The notes beneath the pieces were generated by a model. That model searched no databases. It saw nothing but the letters and a program-made list of their open reading frames with translations, and had not been told where the DNA came from. Made by a program: the position numbers and the translations under genes. This document shows positions 1-15,010 of a stretch of 64,000 nt of DNA, one piece after another (position 1 is the stretch's first letter; every line of letters begins with the position of its first letter). Location of the stretch: NCBI RefSeq assembly GCF_000821185.2, contig NZ_CP050855.1, positions 2,852,001 to 2,916,000 on the forward strand, written 5' to 3'. The DNA is from Serratia symbiotica. GTDB lineage: Bacteria; Pseudomonadota; Gammaproteobacteria; Enterobacterales; Enterobacteriaceae.

Positions 1-1
1 C

Positions 2-568
2 GCCACTATTTTGGCGGTGGTTGCTGGCCTAACACTGGCAGGCGCTTCTGCGGTATCCCATGATCTATACGCCAACGTGATTAAAAACGGCGAGGCAACC
101 GAACGTGACGAACTGAAGGTATCCAAAATATCCGTAGTGGTACTAGGTGTTGTAGCTATCGCGCTGGGGATCTTGTTTGAGAAACAGAATATCGCTTTTA
201 TGGTCGGGCTGGCGTTTTCCATTGCCGCCAGTTGTAACTTCCCGATTATCATTCTATCGATGTACTGGTCACGCCTGACTACCCGTGGGGCCATGATTGG
301 CGGCTGGCTGGGCCTGTTAACCGCTGTGATCCTGATGATTATTGGACCAACCATCTGGGTGCAAATCCTTGTCCATGAAAAACCCATTTACCCTTACGAA
401 TACCCTGCGCTGTTTTCAATGCTCGTGGCCTTTGTCGGCACTTGGCTATTCTCTGTTACCGACAGCTCGTTCGCCGGACAACAGGAGCGCCAACACTTTC
501 GCTCCCAGTTTGTGCGTTCACAAACCGGACTGAGCATATTGGACAGGCAGGGGCAGGGAACACCGTAG
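2..568 (+). CDS. actP: Acetate/cation symporter ActP, C-terminal part (cut by window edge)
   Basis: This is the C-terminal third of the sodium/solute symporter family acetate permease ActP, an inner-membrane protein that takes up acetate and glycolate. The frame is open to the left edge ([10 protein letters not shown]), so the gene starts outside the window. The visible part has several hydrophobic segments and the family-typical stretches [25 protein letters not shown] and [15 protein letters not shown], and ends in the charged RSQTG tail seen in E. coli ActP. The last residues after RSQTG differ from E. coli. It runs toward the rRNA operon, which is on the opposite strand, so the two converge. 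No clear terminator is seen after its stop. Whether acs lies upstream cannot be seen. Confidence 0.93.
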   Translation, partial: ATILAVVAGLTLAGASAVSHDLYANVIKNGEATERDELKVSKISVVVLGVVAIALGILFEKQNIAFMVGLAFSIAASCNFPIIILSMYWSRLTTRGAMIGGWLGLLTAVILMIIGPTIWVQILVHEKPIYPYEYPALFSMLVAFVGTWLFSVTDSSFAGQQERQHFRSQFVRSQTGLSILDRQGQGTP

Positions 569-857
569 CTACGTTTTTCGGCACCGAAACAAAAATCCCC
601 AGGCTCTCACGTGGGCTTTCGTTCTATTTGATACCAACAGTGTTCAGCTCATTCTAAGCTCACACCTACCGGATATCGCCGCAGGTGAAGGCCCGTCAGC
701 GGGCTTTCCTGCTCACTCCCCTTCAGGTCGCTGTCAAGCAACGCCTAACGTTTTCCCGACTCTTTCGTTTCACCTGCACAGGCCCAGGCCATTCACTCTC
801 GGTAACTCACAAAGCAAAAAGCCCCATGCTTTCGCATGAGGCTTTCTACTTTATTTG
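569..857. other. Convergent spacer between actP and the 5S rRNA gene
   Basis: No gene is seen here. From 624 onward the sequence is shared with the second rRNA locus (56376 onward), so the left edge of the long repeat lies inside this spacer, not at the 5S gene. It holds a short hairpin at 691-704 (GCCCG/CGGGC) that could act on plus-strand transcripts, and the rRNA operon terminator at 816-846. Confidence 0.6.
816..846 (-). terminator. Intrinsic terminator of rRNA operon 1
   Basis: On the minus strand, directly after the 5S gene, GCCTCATGC and GCATGGGGC pair around a GAAA loop and are followed by TTTTTGCTTT. This is the usual stem plus U-tract that ends an rrn transcript. The same structure follows copy 2. 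Confidence 0.85.
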
Positions 858-977
858 ATGCCTGGCAGTGTCCTACTCTCACATGGGGAGACCCCACACT
901 ACCATCGGCGCTACGGCGTTTCACTGCTGAGTTCGGCATGGAATCAGGTGGGACCACCGCGCTATCGCCGCCAGGCA
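858..977 (-). rRNA. rrf: 5S ribosomal RNA, copy 1
   Basis: A 120-base 5S gene on the minus strand. It begins TGCCTGGCGGC at 977 and ends ACTGCCAGGCAT at 858, so the two ends pair to form helix I. It is the last gene of the rRNA operon, about 100 bases downstream of 23S. It differs from copy 2 at position 966 (about base 12 of the RNA). Confidence 0.97.
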
Positions 978-1081
978 AAGTCTGTTTCATTCTCGGCCGT
1001 TACTCACGTAACCACCAGAACCAATCTCGGAACTCGCTGAAAATAACTCCACCCCTGCCTATAACACACCTTCGGTGTTGT

Positions 1082-3993
<2,912 letters not shown>

Positions 3994-4127
3994 TTACAAC
4001 CCGAAGGTGTCTCACTTCGCATTGCAAACAGGTGAGTGTCACCATGACAGCTTGACCCTTACCCCAATACCTCTACGCAGGGATAAGCTTCAGCCGTCAT
4101 TTTTCAATTTTCAGCTTGTTCCAGATT

Positions 4128-4139
4128 GTTAAAGAGCAC
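4128..4139 (-). promoter_or_regulatory. boxA antitermination site in the 16S-23S spacer, copy 1
   Basis: TGCTCTTTAACA on the minus strand, between tRNA-Glu and 23S. It matches the Nus-factor boxA that enterobacterial rrn operons carry both in the leader and in the spacer. Confidence 0.75.
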
Positions 4140-4208
4140 TATCTCAAATCCGACTCGCAAGTCAGCTTTGAGATAGTCGGTGATAATGTCTTTCACTCAT
4201 TATCACAA

Positions 4209-4284
4209 TGGCGTCCCCAAGGGGATTCGAACCCCTGTTACAGCCGTGAAAGGGCAGTGTCCTAGGCCTCTAGACGATGGGGAC
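4209..4284 (-). tRNA. gltT: tRNA-Glu (anticodon UUC), copy 1
   Basis: A 76-base tRNA in the 16S-23S spacer. Its 5' end is GTCCCCATCGTCTAG and it has an encoded 3' CCA (TGG at 4209-4211 on the plus strand). The anticodon TTC is at 4248-4250 in reverse, with loop CTTTCAC. The T-arm GGTTCGAATCC is intact. It is the only tRNA in this spacer, so the operon is of the Glu type and not the Ile/Ala type. Confidence 0.97.
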
Positions 4285-4473
4285 ACAGAAATTGCCTGGC
4301 AAATCGCTGATTGGCTATTTCCGTGTAAAGGCGCAACTCTGCTGGCAAAGTCAAGCAACCACGGTGTTAACCACTCAGTCGCCTCTAGCGCCTTTCAACG
4401 AAAGGGTTTTCTTGCTCATCGACATTCATCAGACAATCTGTGTGAGCACGCCACACAAATCAATATCTTTCGG

Positions 4474-6015
<1,542 letters not shown>

Positions 6016-6169
6016 AAAGCTTGATATGCTTCAACTTGTGAAGCGCTGCTCAAAGATTTACTGCATGAATGTTACTTCAGGTAGTCACTCTTCAAGACTT
6101 GATATTTTTTCGTCCCAACAGGGACGGGATATTGTCTTGTGGAGTGCCCACACAGATTGTCTGATAAAT

Positions 6170-6181
6170 TGTTAAAGAGCG
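6170..6181 (-). promoter_or_regulatory. boxA in the rRNA leader, copy 1
   Basis: CGCTCTTTAACA on the minus strand, about 155 bases before 16S. It is the leader antitermination site expected between P2 and the 16S gene. Confidence 0.75.
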
Positions 6182-6221
6182 GTAAGTCAGCCGCAGCACG
6201 GCGGCAAACTTGAGGTGGCGT

Positions 6222-6249
6222 ATACTACGCTTTCCCTCTGAAGAGTCAA
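6222..6249 (-). promoter_or_regulatory. rRNA promoter P2, copy 1
   Basis: On the minus strand, TTGACT (6249-6244) and TAGTAT (6227-6222) are separated by 16 bases. The layout closely resembles rrn P2 of E. coli. Copy 2 has the same boxes. Confidence 0.8.
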
Positions 6250-6319
6250 GCCATTATTTTGGCTTTTCCCTTGCTGATCCGGCGGCGTATCTGCCGAAAT
6301 ACCGGGTCAGTGGGGGCGC

Positions 6320-6347
6320 ATTATAGGGCGTTCTCGGCAGCCCGCAA
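6320..6347 (-). promoter_or_regulatory. rRNA promoter P1, copy 1
   Basis: On the minus strand, TTGCGG (6347-6342) is separated by 16 bases from a perfect TATAAT (6325-6320). A GC-rich discriminator (GCGCCCCC) follows, the feature that makes rrn P1 sensitive to ppGpp and initiating NTP. A/T tracts upstream (6360-6386) could be an UP element. The -35 differs from copy 2 because the repeat ends between the two boxes. Confidence 0.82.
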
Positions 6348-6383
6348 CCCCTAAACGCAAAAAACTTTTCAAGCGCGTTTTTT

Positions 6384-6950
6384 TTAAGCAAGAGGGGTGA
6401 AAGTGACGAATTTAGGTCGCTTTTCGTACTTAATCTGGCTAAACTCCTGAGCGAAGCGTTCGACTTGCTGCCAATCCGTGTACTCTACTTCCTTGCTGGT
6501 ATCCGTTTCTCCACCCGTCATACACATAATAAATTGAATCATGATGCGATCGAACCATCGATAGCGCGGATAACGTAGTGCTCCAGCAAACACCATACAC
6601 TGTTTTGGCTGCCAAGGTGAGGCAAGCAGAAATTTACGGGTATAGACATTAGTCTGTGGTGAACGCTTTTCCGGTTTACGGGCCGTCAGGTTAACGGCAA
6701 AAAATGCACTTGGCATTTGGTTCAACTGCTCAGCACGATGCTTCACAAATTTATCCAAAGCCGAATTAAAATGGCCATAGCGTATGGAAGCGCCGATCAT
6801 AACCTGCTGATACTGGCTAAGGTCAACGTTCTCTGCTTGCAGCAGGTCAATGACCTCACAACGAAGTCTGTCCTGCAATTTGCTTGCTATATAAGAAGCA
6901 ATAGACAGTGTCTGCCCATCACGACCTGAATAAAGTATCAGTGCTTTCAT
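6384..6950 (-). CDS. hemG: Menaquinone-dependent protoporphyrinogen IX dehydrogenase HemG
   Basis: HemG oxidises protoporphyrinogen IX to protoporphyrin IX, the penultimate step of haem synthesis, passing electrons to quinones at the inner membrane. The 188-residue protein has a flavodoxin-like fold: the FMN phosphate loop LYSGRDGQT lies at residues 7-15, [10 protein letters not shown] near 50, and the HemG-specific long loop with [11 protein letters not shown] and the tract [14 protein letters not shown] follows. I chose the start at 6950 because AAGGAG sits 8 bases upstream and the protein then begins MKALILYSG as in E. coli. A longer frame starts at 6977 within trkH. It is the last gene of the trkH-hemG unit and lies just upstream of rRNA operon 1, the arrangement next to E. 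coli rrnA. Confidence 0.95.
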   Translation of the reverse strand: MKALILYSGRDGQTLSIASYIASKLQDRLRCEVIDLLQAENVDLSQYQQVMIGASIRYGHFNSALDKFVKHRAEQLNQMPSAFFAVNLTARKPEKRSPQTNVYTRKFLLASPWQPKQCMVFAGALRYPRYRWFDRIMIQFIMCMTGGETDTSKEVEYTDWQQVERFAQEFSQIKYEKRPKFVTFTPLA

Positions 6951-6973
6951 GACGTTACTCCTTAATGTCAGGA

Positions 6974-8425
6974 TCATTCACGCCAGAACGTCGGCGTGAA
7001 CAGAACCAGCAGTGTAAACACTTCCAGACGCCCGAACAGCATCGTCACCACCAGTATCCACTTAGCCACTGGCGGCATGGCGGTGAAGTTGTCCGCCACT
7101 ACGCCTAGCCCCGGCCCTAGGTTATTCAGCGACGCCGTTACGGCGGCGAAAGCAGAGAAATTGTCAACGCCGGTGGCGATAATCGCCAGCATGCTAACAA
7201 TAAACACCAGCGCATAGGCCGAGAAGAACCCCCATACCGCATCAAGGATACGCTCCGGCAGTGCGCGGTTGCCCAGTTTAATAGTGTAAACGGCGTTCGG
7301 GTGTACCAGCCTTTTCAACTCACGGGAACCTTGCAGATACAGTAGCAGCATGCGGACGACCTTCATGCCACCGCCAGTCGAGCCAGTACAACCGCCGATA
7401 AAAGCGGAACACAGTAACAACATCGGCAAAAACAGTGGCCATTTGGCAATGCTGTCGGTAGTAAAGCCTGCGGTCGTCGCCATCGATACCACCTGAAAAA
7501 ATGCTTGATTCAGCGTTTCCATGCCGGTCTTATAGACACCATGTTCCCAAAGCACCAGCGTAGACACTGCCACCAACGTCAGTTGTACCAAGATGAACAT
7601 GCGGAATTCAGGATCCCGCCCGTAGACCTTAAGGCTACGTCCACTCAATAACGCGAAGTGCAAGCCATAATTGCAGCCGGAAATCAGCAGGAAGATGGCA
7701 ATGATAGTGTTGATGGTTGGACTAGCATAATAGCCGATGCTGGCATCATGGGTGGAGAAACCGCCGATAGCAATGGTCGAAAAACTGTGACTGATAGCAT
7801 CGAACACTGGCATTCCCGCCCCCCATAGTGCTACCGCACAGGCGACAGTCAGCCATACATAGATAAGCCACAGAGTTTTGGCGGTTTCTGCAATACGTGG
7901 ACGCATCTTATTGTCCTTCAGCGGACCGGGCATTTCCGCCCGGTACAGCTGCATACCACCGACACCAAGGATTGGCAGTATCGCCACCGCCAACACGATG
8001 ATCCCCATTCCGCCCATCCATTGCAGCATCTGGCGATAGAACAGAATAGCCTTTGGCAATGAGTCCAACCCCACCAGCATAGTAGCGCCAGTCGTTGTCA
8101 GGCCGGAGAAAGACTCAAAGAAGGCATCTGTCAGTGACAGATTGGGTCGATCCGAGAACAGAAACGGCAACGCCCCCACGCTGCCCAGTACAGTCCAGAA
8201 CAGCACCACGATTAGGAAACCTTCGCGCGGCTTTAACTCATGTTTTTTCTTGCGGTTGGGCCACCACAGTATCAGCCCAATAGTCACCGCCACAAAGAAA
8301 GTCTGGCTGAATGCCCGCCCTGCTCCATCGCGATATATTAATGCAACCAGCCCGGGAATAAACATCGTCCCGGAAAACAGGATGACCAGCAAACCAACGA
8401 TACGGGTTATAGCGCGAAAATGCAT
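6974..8425 (-). CDS. trkH: Trk potassium uptake channel subunit TrkH
   Basis: TrkH is the membrane-spanning subunit of the Trk potassium system and works with the cytoplasmic NAD-binding ring protein TrkA. The 483-residue length equals that of E. coli. Many hydrophobic segments are present, along with the four pore-loop motifs of the family: [29 protein letters not shown] and NNLGPGLG. The [12 protein letters not shown] stretch seen in TrkH is also there. The stop lies 23 bases before the hemG start, so the genes are probably co-transcribed. Upstream is the broken yigZ gene. No frameshift is visible. Confidence 0.96.
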   Translation of the reverse strand: MHFRAITRIVGLLVILFSGTMFIPGLVALIYRDGAGRAFSQTFFVAVTIGLILWWPNRKKKHELKPREGFLIVVLFWTVLGSVGALPFLFSDRPNLSLTDAFFESFSGLTTTGATMLVGLDSLPKAILFYRQMLQWMGGMGIIVLAVAILPILGVGGMQLYRAEMPGPLKDNKMRPRIAETAKTLWLIYVWLTVACAVALWGAGMPVFDAISHSFSTIAIGGFSTHDASIGYYASPTINTIIAIFLLISGCNYGLHFALLSGRSLKVYGRDPEFRMFILVQLTLVAVSTLVLWEHGVYKTGMETLNQAFFQVVSMATTAGFTTDSIAKWPLFLPMLLLCSAFIGGCTGSTGGGMKVVRMLLLYLQGSRELKRLVHPNAVYTIKLGNRALPERILDAVWGFFSAYALVFIVSMLAIIATGVDNFSAFAAVTASLNNLGPGLGVVADNFTAMPPVAKWILVVTMLFGRLEVFTLLVLFTPTFWRE

Positions 8426-8478
8426 TTCAGCACGATCCTTAGTAATTCAGTTGGGAGGAATTATTGTGAAATAGGCGT

Positions 8479-8779
8479 TCATTGCAAATTACTGCGACTG
8501 AGAGCACGTAATTTATTGCCAAACAGCGCAACGCAGGTTGCCAATAAATCCAGATGTAGCAAGAAAGTGCTGCCATATTCATCCTGTAGTATCCGACCTT
8601 TGGCTTTCTGTAACAAATTTCCCACCAACGCCAGCCACATGGCAAAACATACGAACTTGCTGGATAAACGTTTTTGCTGCCTCTACACGATTAACCGTGG
8701 TCAGCAAGATGATAAAGCGACGCGTCTTAATTGCTCCATTGATGCTGATCGGGGAGGTAGCTATCGGGTAAGACTGCAT
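8479..8779 (-). pseudogene. yigZ: Broken yigZ (IMPACT/UPF0029 family)
   Basis: The gene starts with [11 protein letters not shown] and runs through KTRRFI and VEAAKTFIQQVR, matching the N-terminus of E. coli YigZ. After about residue 45 the frame falls apart (traces of HVAG.. and DS(Q)Q). In another frame it ends with FLLHLDLLA..LSRSNLQ and a TGA at 8481-8479, which fits the YigZ C-terminus. About 100 of the usual ~204 codons are missing, so there is an internal deletion plus a frameshift. The ATG overlaps the pepQ stop (TGATG), and trkH follows, as in E. coli. YigZ-type proteins are linked to translational control; this copy cannot be functional. Confidence 0.8.
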
Positions 8780-10113
8780 CAGGCCAAATTCAGATCGCGC
8801 GTCATGTTCTCGATACGCTGCTCGTGGATCACGATATTGTCTTCGATGCGGATACCGCCATACGGCTTCAACGCATTGATGCGATCCCAGGCAAAATGGC
8901 GGCTAAACTCTCCGCTGCGCCACGGTGCCAGCAGTGATTCGATAAAGTACAAACCTGGTTCGATAGTCAACACCATGCCCGGCTGCAATACGCGGGTGCA
9001 GCGCAGGAATGGATATTTGGATGGGGCTGCCAGGTGAGTACCATGCTCATCCTGCATAAAACCGGCAGCGTCATGCACTTGCAACCCCAAAAGGTGTCCC
9101 AAGCCGTGTGGCAGGAATGGCGTGGTGAGGCCTTGCTCAACCATCGTGTCTTCGCTAATACCGCTCACTAGCTGGTAGCTTTTAAGCAGTTTGGCGATAC
9201 GCTGGTGCATCTGCACATGATAATCGGTATAATGCATACCAGCTTTGACGGTAGCGATCAGCGCCAACTGTTCGTTGTTGAGGTCTTTCACCAGACAGGC
9301 GAACTCACTGCTACCGTGCACTGCATAGGTACGAGTTAAATCAGCGACGTAACCGTTATACTCCGCACCCGCGTCGATCAGAAAACTCAGCGTTTCAGCC
9401 GGTGGTTGATGATCCAGCTTGGTATAGTGTAGTACCGAGGCATGCTCATTCAGTGCCACAATGTTGTCGTAAGGCACGTCGGTATCGCGGTGGCCGGTTG
9501 CCGTCAAGTAAGCCAAGTTGATATCGAACTCGCTCATGCCAGACAAGAAGGCTTCATGTGCTGCACGGTGCCCCATGACCGCAGTTTTCTGCGCTTCTCG
9601 CATGCAAGCCAGCTCGTAGCCGGTCTTGATCGAACGGTGAAAGTCGAGGTAGTTCAACACCGCTTGTGGGTTGACGTTCTCCGAGACAATACCAAGATCG
9701 CGGGCGCGCTGCGGCGCATAACCGATATAGCCCACGCGTCCACGCTGCGCCGGAAGTTGCTGTGCAATGTCATCGGCATTAGCCAACCGCATCATCTCGA
9801 AGGATGCGCTCCAGAAACTGTCTGGCAGCGACTCGACACTGTGCCAGTAATCGATCGGTGAATAGAACCACAGTTTCGGTTTGTTAACGCCGTCAACCCA
9901 TAGCCAACAATTCGGCACTGCGGTTATCGGTACCCAGGCTATAAAATTCACGTTTACTTTGAACGGATAGCTACGGTCGTCGCGGAAGACCTTTTGCAGT
10001 TCTCCAGAGTGAATCAGCAGCGCATCCAGTGCGTGGCGTTTCAGCACTTCGCGCGTACGTTTCTGCCACTCTGCCAGGTGGTCGTTATACAAAGAAGCCA
10101 GCGTTGCCATCAC
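8779..10113 (-). CDS. pepQ: Xaa-Pro dipeptidase PepQ (prolidase)
   Basis: PepQ splits dipeptides with C-terminal proline and belongs to the two-metal M24B (pita-bread) peptidases of the cytoplasm. The protein has 444 residues (E. coli 443). The metal ligands are visible: the Asp pair in [17 protein letters not shown], His in [15 protein letters not shown], Glu in LTIEPGLYF and Glu in GGIRIEDN. The N-terminal domain has [12 protein letters not shown]. The stop overlaps the start of the broken yigZ. Upstream, where E. coli has divergent fadBA, only a 364-base spacer remains before fre. Confidence 0.96.
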   Translation of the reverse strand: MMATLASLYNDHLAEWQKRTREVLKRHALDALLIHSGELQKVFRDDRSYPFKVNVNFIAWVPITAVPNCWLWVDGVNKPKLWFYSPIDYWHSVESLPDSFWSASFEMMRLANADDIAQQLPAQRGRVGYIGYAPQRARDLGIVSENVNPQAVLNYLDFHRSIKTGYELACMREAQKTAVMGHRAAHEAFLSGMSEFDINLAYLTATGHRDTDVPYDNIVALNEHASVLHYTKLDHQPPAETLSFLIDAGAEYNGYVADLTRTYAVHGSSEFACLVKDLNNEQLALIATVKAGMHYTDYHVQMHQRIAKLLKSYQLVSGISEDTMVEQGLTTPFLPHGLGHLLGLQVHDAAGFMQDEHGTHLAAPSKYPFLRCTRVLQPGMVLTIEPGLYFIESLLAPWRSGEFSRHFAWDRINALKPYGGIRIEDNIVIHEQRIENMTRDLNLA

Positions 10114-10435
10114 AGTATCCTTAGCACGAAAAAATCATCTTAACACAGCGCCCAGGCGCGCCCCATACAACGTTATAGCATGCAGAGCAGTTCGCAATTC
10201 AACGCGACATCCACAGCTTAACAATCAGCCTGTTGAACAAGCCGAGTCACGCCATCGCCAGCTCCCATGAATGTTCAAGCAGCACCGCGTCACACATGTC
10301 ACTTGACTCATTCTGATCCCCGTCATGAAACACTGATTCGGGCAAATGCAGATAGCACATAACTTTGCGAAGACCAATTATTGATGACCAGAACGGCCTG
10401 ATGAAAAATCTAATATAAATCAGTATGAGTGGTGT
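10114..10435. other. Spacer where fadBA is expected, no gene seen
   Basis: In E. coli the genes fadA and fadB lie between fre and pepQ. Here only about 360 bases separate the fre stop from the pepQ start. I see no stretch that translates to FadA or FadB and no clear FadR operator, only a loose candidate around 10370-10395. The pepQ promoter must lie here but no convincing boxes stand out. Confidence 0.6.
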
Positions 10436-10460
10436 TTCAAAACGGGGCAGTTCCCCGTTC
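10436..10460 (-). terminator. Intrinsic terminator after fre
   Basis: On the minus strand, AACGGGG and CCCCGTT pair around a five-base loop and are followed by TTGAAA in the sense direction. The hairpin sits about 20 bases after the fre stop. Confidence 0.7.
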
Positions 10461-10477
10461 TAGACTCATCCCATGTC

Positions 10478-11179
10478 TCAGATAAATGAAAATGCATCGC
10501 CGAACACGTGCGCCTCTTGTGCGCCGCGTTCGGTGCAGAAACGTTCGCGAGCGATTTTTGCCATCTCGAAACGACCCGCAATGTAGATATCGTGATCCGC
10601 CAGGGTAGCAAAATCCTGCAGCACCGCGCTGAGTACAGTTCCGCTACGACCATGCCACTCATCTGTCGGCTGCTCCACCACCGGGATCACCTTTAGGTGT
10701 GGGTGTTGCTGTGATAGCGCTTCCAATTCGCTTTGATCGTACAGATGTTTCAGTTCTCGTCCCCCCCAATAGATTGAGATATCACGATCCGGCTGTTGTT
10801 CCAACGCGGTCAGCAAAATCGAACGCACATAGGAGAACCCAGTACCTCCGGCGATCAGCACCAGCGGACGGTTGCCCTCTTCACGCAGCCAAGCGTCACC
10901 ATGCGGTATATCGACAGTGATCGCCTGTTCTTTCAAAATGCGCTCCATTACCGCCATGGCATACAGATTCAGTTCCGAAGCGCCGATATGCAGCTCTATG
11001 TACTCCTGCTGAGATGGCGTTGATGCCAAAGAGAATGGGCGCCTGTCGCACTCATCCATCACCACCATCAGATATTGCCCAGCCTTGAACGAAAACGGCA
11101 TCTTAGGTACTAAACGTACCCGATAGACCGTATCGGTAATGGCCTCTACCGAGGTCACTTTACAACTCAATATTGCCAT
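10478..11179 (-). CDS. fre: NAD(P)H-flavin reductase Fre
   Basis: Fre reduces free riboflavin, FMN or FAD with NAD(P)H. The reduced flavin serves ferric-iron reduction and activation of ribonucleotide reductase. The 233-residue length equals that of E. coli. The flavin-binding motif of the ferredoxin reductase family is RPFSLAST (residues 46-53), the nucleotide-binding loop is AGGTGFSY (near 110), and the C-terminus is FGDAFSFI. It lies 50 bases after ubiD on the same strand, as in E. coli, and is closed by a hairpin terminator. Confidence 0.96.
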   Translation of the reverse strand: MAILSCKVTSVEAITDTVYRVRLVPKMPFSFKAGQYLMVVMDECDRRPFSLASTPSQQEYIELHIGASELNLYAMAVMERILKEQAITVDIPHGDAWLREEGNRPLVLIAGGTGFSYVRSILLTALEQQPDRDISIYWGGRELKHLYDQSELEALSQQHPHLKVIPVVEQPTDEWHGRSGTVLSAVLQDFATLADHDIYIAGRFEMAKIARERFCTERGAQEAHVFGDAFSFI

Positions 11180-11229
11180 GCATTCCCTCTATCGGGTCAT
11201 CAATACAAAACTGAGAACAGAGCCTGACA

Positions 11230-12726
11230 TTAGAGCGTCGGTTCCCTACCAGTGAAAATTGCCAGCTCATCCCAGATTTCATCGACGCGCGCCCGCACTT
11301 TTTCATCCATCCGAATCGGACGGCCCCATTCGCGCTCAGTTTCACCCGGCCATTTATTAGTAGCGTCCAGCCCCATTTTTGAACCCAATCCGGAAACCGG
11401 CGAAGCAAAGTCCAGATAGTCGATCGGCGTATTCTCTACCAAGACGATATCCCTTGCCGGGTCCATACGGGTCGTCATTGCCCAGATCACATCATTCCAA
11501 TCACGTGCATTGACATCATCATCACAGACGATGACAAACTTGGTGTACATAAACTGGCGCAGGAATGACCAGACCCCCATCATCACGCGCTTGGCATGAC
11601 CGGCATACTGTTTTTTGATGGTCACCACCGCCAGGCGATACGAGCACCCTTCTGGCGGAAGATAGAAATCAACGATTTCCGGGAACTGTTTTTGCAAAAG
11701 CGGCACAAACACTTCGTTCAGCGCCACGCCCAGAATCGCAGGTTCATCTGGCGGCCGGCCAGTATAGGTGGAATGATAAATCGCGTCGCGGCGCTGAGTA
11801 ATGTGAGTAACGGTGAACACTGGGAAGTTGTCAATTTCGTTGTAATAACCAGTATGATCGCCATATGGGCCTTCTGGGGCCATTTCACCCGGTTCAATGT
11901 AACCTTCCAGCACAATCTCCGCACTGGCGGGCACGTCCAAATCGCAGGAGAGGCAAGTGACCACTTCAGTTTTGCTGCCGCGCAGTAACCCTGCAAAGGC
12001 GTATTCGGACAGGGTATCCGGCACTGGCGTTACCGCACCGAGAATGGTCGCAGGATCGGCACCGAGCACCACCGCCACCGGGAAGCGTTCACCGGGATGC
12101 GCCTGGCACCATTCCTGATAATCCAGCGCGCCGCCACGGTGCGACAGCCAACGCATGATCACTTTATTCTTGCCCAGCACCTGCTGGCGATAAATGCCCA
12201 GGTTCTGACGCTCTTTATGCGGGCCACGAGTGACTGTCAGCCCCCAGGTGATCAACGGCGCAGCGTCTTCCGGCCAGCAATGCATCACCGGAATGCGGCT
12301 GAGATCGACATCATCGCCCTGCCACACCTGCTGCTGGCACGGTGCAGACCCCAGCACTTTAGTCGGCATATTCAGCACTTGCTTGAACTTTGGCATTTTG
12401 GCGAATAGATCGCGGAAACCCTTTGGCGGTTCAGGCTCTTTGAGGAACGCCAGCAGCTTGCCGACTTCGCGCAGCGCGTTGATATCTTCTTGCCCCATGC
12501 CCATCACCACGCGTTTGGCGGTGCCAAACAAGTTGCACAATACTGGCATGTCATAGCCTTTCGGGTTTTCAAACAGCAGTGCCGGGCCACCCGCACGCAG
12601 CGTGCGATCAGCAATTTCTGTCATTTCCAGATAGGGATCGATTAGCTGGCTGATGCGTTTTAATTCCCCTCTCTTTTCCAGCAATGAGAGGAAATCACGT
12701 AAGTCACGGTATTTCATGCAAGCCAT
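11230..12726 (-). CDS. ubiD: 3-octaprenyl-4-hydroxybenzoate carboxy-lyase UbiD
   Basis: UbiD removes the carboxyl group of 3-octaprenyl-4-hydroxybenzoate in ubiquinone synthesis and needs prenylated FMN made by UbiX. The protein has 498 residues (E. coli 497) and matches throughout: [36 protein letters not shown], the active-site stretch [12 protein letters not shown] with E(x)3-type acids, and [19 protein letters not shown] near the end. The start MACMKY parallels E. coli MDAMKY; an ATG nine bases later is possible, and no strong ribosome site separates them. It forms an operon with fre. The rest of the pathway present here is ubiC and ubiA at 48094-49489. Confidence 0.96.
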   Translation of the reverse strand: MACMKYRDLRDFLSLLEKRGELKRISQLIDPYLEMTEIADRTLRAGGPALLFENPKGYDMPVLCNLFGTAKRVVMGMGQEDINALREVGKLLAFLKEPEPPKGFRDLFAKMPKFKQVLNMPTKVLGSAPCQQQVWQGDDVDLSRIPVMHCWPEDAAPLITWGLTVTRGPHKERQNLGIYRQQVLGKNKVIMRWLSHRGGALDYQEWCQAHPGERFPVAVVLGADPATILGAVTPVPDTLSEYAFAGLLRGSKTEVVTCLSCDLDVPASAEIVLEGYIEPGEMAPEGPYGDHTGYYNEIDNFPVFTVTHITQRRDAIYHSTYTGRPPDEPAILGVALNEVFVPLLQKQFPEIVDFYLPPEGCSYRLAVVTIKKQYAGHAKRVMMGVWSFLRQFMYTKFVIVCDDDVNARDWNDVIWAMTTRMDPARDIVLVENTPIDYLDFASPVSGLGSKMGLDATNKWPGETEREWGRPIRMDEKVRARVDEIWDELAIFTGREPTL

Positions 12727-12938
12727 TACACCGTTGATTCATAGTAGATTTAAATGCGTTAATGCATTCATGAGAAAACCTTTATTTTGACCTACATTTA
12801 TTTAACTGTCTGATTTCAAGGTGCTTCACTGCTTTCGGCTAGATTAACAAATTCTAGCTAATCTGCCCACATTACTGCTACGATTTTGGGTTGTCACCAC
12901 CATAGTGCTTGGATAACATCAACATAAATTTTAATCAG
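12727..12938. other. Spacer upstream of ubiD, no gene seen
   Basis: In E. coli rfaH lies upstream of ubiD. No rfaH sequence is recognisable here or further on. The stretch is AT-rich and probably holds the ubiD promoter, which I cannot place. Confidence 0.4.
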
Positions 12939-13090
12939 CTTAGAGCCTATCCCGGTAGGCGTACATTATTGCAGCCAGTTTGAACCAGGACTGCGTGCAA
13001 CAACCGCAGCCTATAGGGAGTCCGTGAGGAGGGTGAACACTGCCCAGGGCGAAAATGGCAAATAAAATAGCCTAATGGGATAGGTTCTTA
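12939..13090 (+). repeat. 152-base repeat element with inverted ends, copy 1
   Basis: It begins CTTAGAGCCTATCCC and ends GGGATAGGTTCTTA, so its two ends are imperfect inverted repeats. A related copy in the opposite orientation lies at 47961-48098, right at the ubiA stop. The shared interior includes GTGCAACAACC, AGGGAGTCCGTGAGGA and ATGGCAAATAAAATA. No open frame is preserved. The form suggests a small non-autonomous mobile element (MITE-like) or a structured RNA repeat. Confidence 0.6.
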
Positions 13091-13522
13091 CTGGCACCAA
13101 TGGCAGTTCCTCCCGACCAAACCACCCACGGCTTGCTCACCTCGCTTTTTGTGCTCTCGTTGCGTTACCGGCCTGTGTGCAAGATATTGCGACGTTCCCA
13201 ACGTCAGAGCAACTTTTCATCGTCCGTTAGCGCGCTACTGCCCAGAAAAAGAAGCGTTTTCCCAAAACAATGGCGAATGATTTTCAATTGTTAGGCCACA
13301 AACAGTGAATAGGGGCAAAGCCCTAATCTCGTATTGAGTATGTCTGGCGCTGATACAGTGACGATCTACAACAACAGAGCGATCTTTTTAAGTAGCCTAC
13401 ACGCTCAGGCGGCGAACTTGTTTCTCCAGCTTGCGGATATGTCGCTGCTCCGCATTATAGGCGACGTTGTGGGGGACGGCCCTGACACTCCTGCCCCTAT
13501 GGGCAAGAACCGCCGTTCATGG
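13091..13522. other. Unassigned stretch between the repeat element and the IS3 element
   Basis: No intact gene is seen. At 13136-13169 a 34-base tract (CACCTCGCTTTTTGTGCTCT..) closely resembles 40449-40482. On the minus strand near 13400-13470 a short frame gives YNAEQRHIRKLEKQVRRLSV, which looks like a coiled-coil fragment, perhaps from a transposase OrfA. The assignment is a guess. Confidence 0.3.
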
Positions 13523-13594
13523 TGTAGTGGCACACTGAATTTGGCCACCTGAACAGAGGTGATATGCTCACCTCAGGACATTACAGGTGCTTCA

Positions 13595-14763
<1,169 letters not shown>

Positions 14764-14771
14764 CCACTACA

Positions 14772-15010
14772 CGTTAACGTTCATTGTCCCCGCTGTGATC
14801 CTACTCTGGTTTATCGCCATGGTCAGAACCCTAAAGATCTGGTGCGCTTCCACTGCCGTGAATGCCGCTCCGTATTCCAACTGACCTATAAGTCCAGCGT
14901 TAAAGAGCAAATCGTTAATATAGCCTTTAAGGGGGCTGGGGTTAAAGATGAAACCTTTTTCACCGCACTATCGGCGCTCGTAAATGACTGTAGGAATTTT
15001 TCTTGGGATA
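14772..15010 (+). pseudogene. IS1-family insA remnant
   Basis: Translation in frame from about 14777 gives NVHCPRCD..LVYRHGQNPK followed by FHCRECRSVFQLTYK and KEQIVNIAFKGAGVKD. This is the zinc-finger and helix-turn-helix region of IS1 InsA (CPxC...CxxC). The start is missing, since the IS3 element abuts it, and the homology is lost after GAGVKD. No insB follows. An insB remnant on the same strand lies at 28118-28476. Confidence 0.7.

Noticed and set aside
8420..9037. 205-codon plus-strand frame across the yigZ/pepQ boundary
   Set aside because: It runs antisense to pepQ and the yigZ remnant, both of which have clear homology on the minus strand.
10360..10400. FadR operator relic upstream of pepQ
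   Set aside because: GACCA..CCAGAACGGCC is reminiscent, but does not form the TGGT-N3-ACCA dyad of a FadR site.
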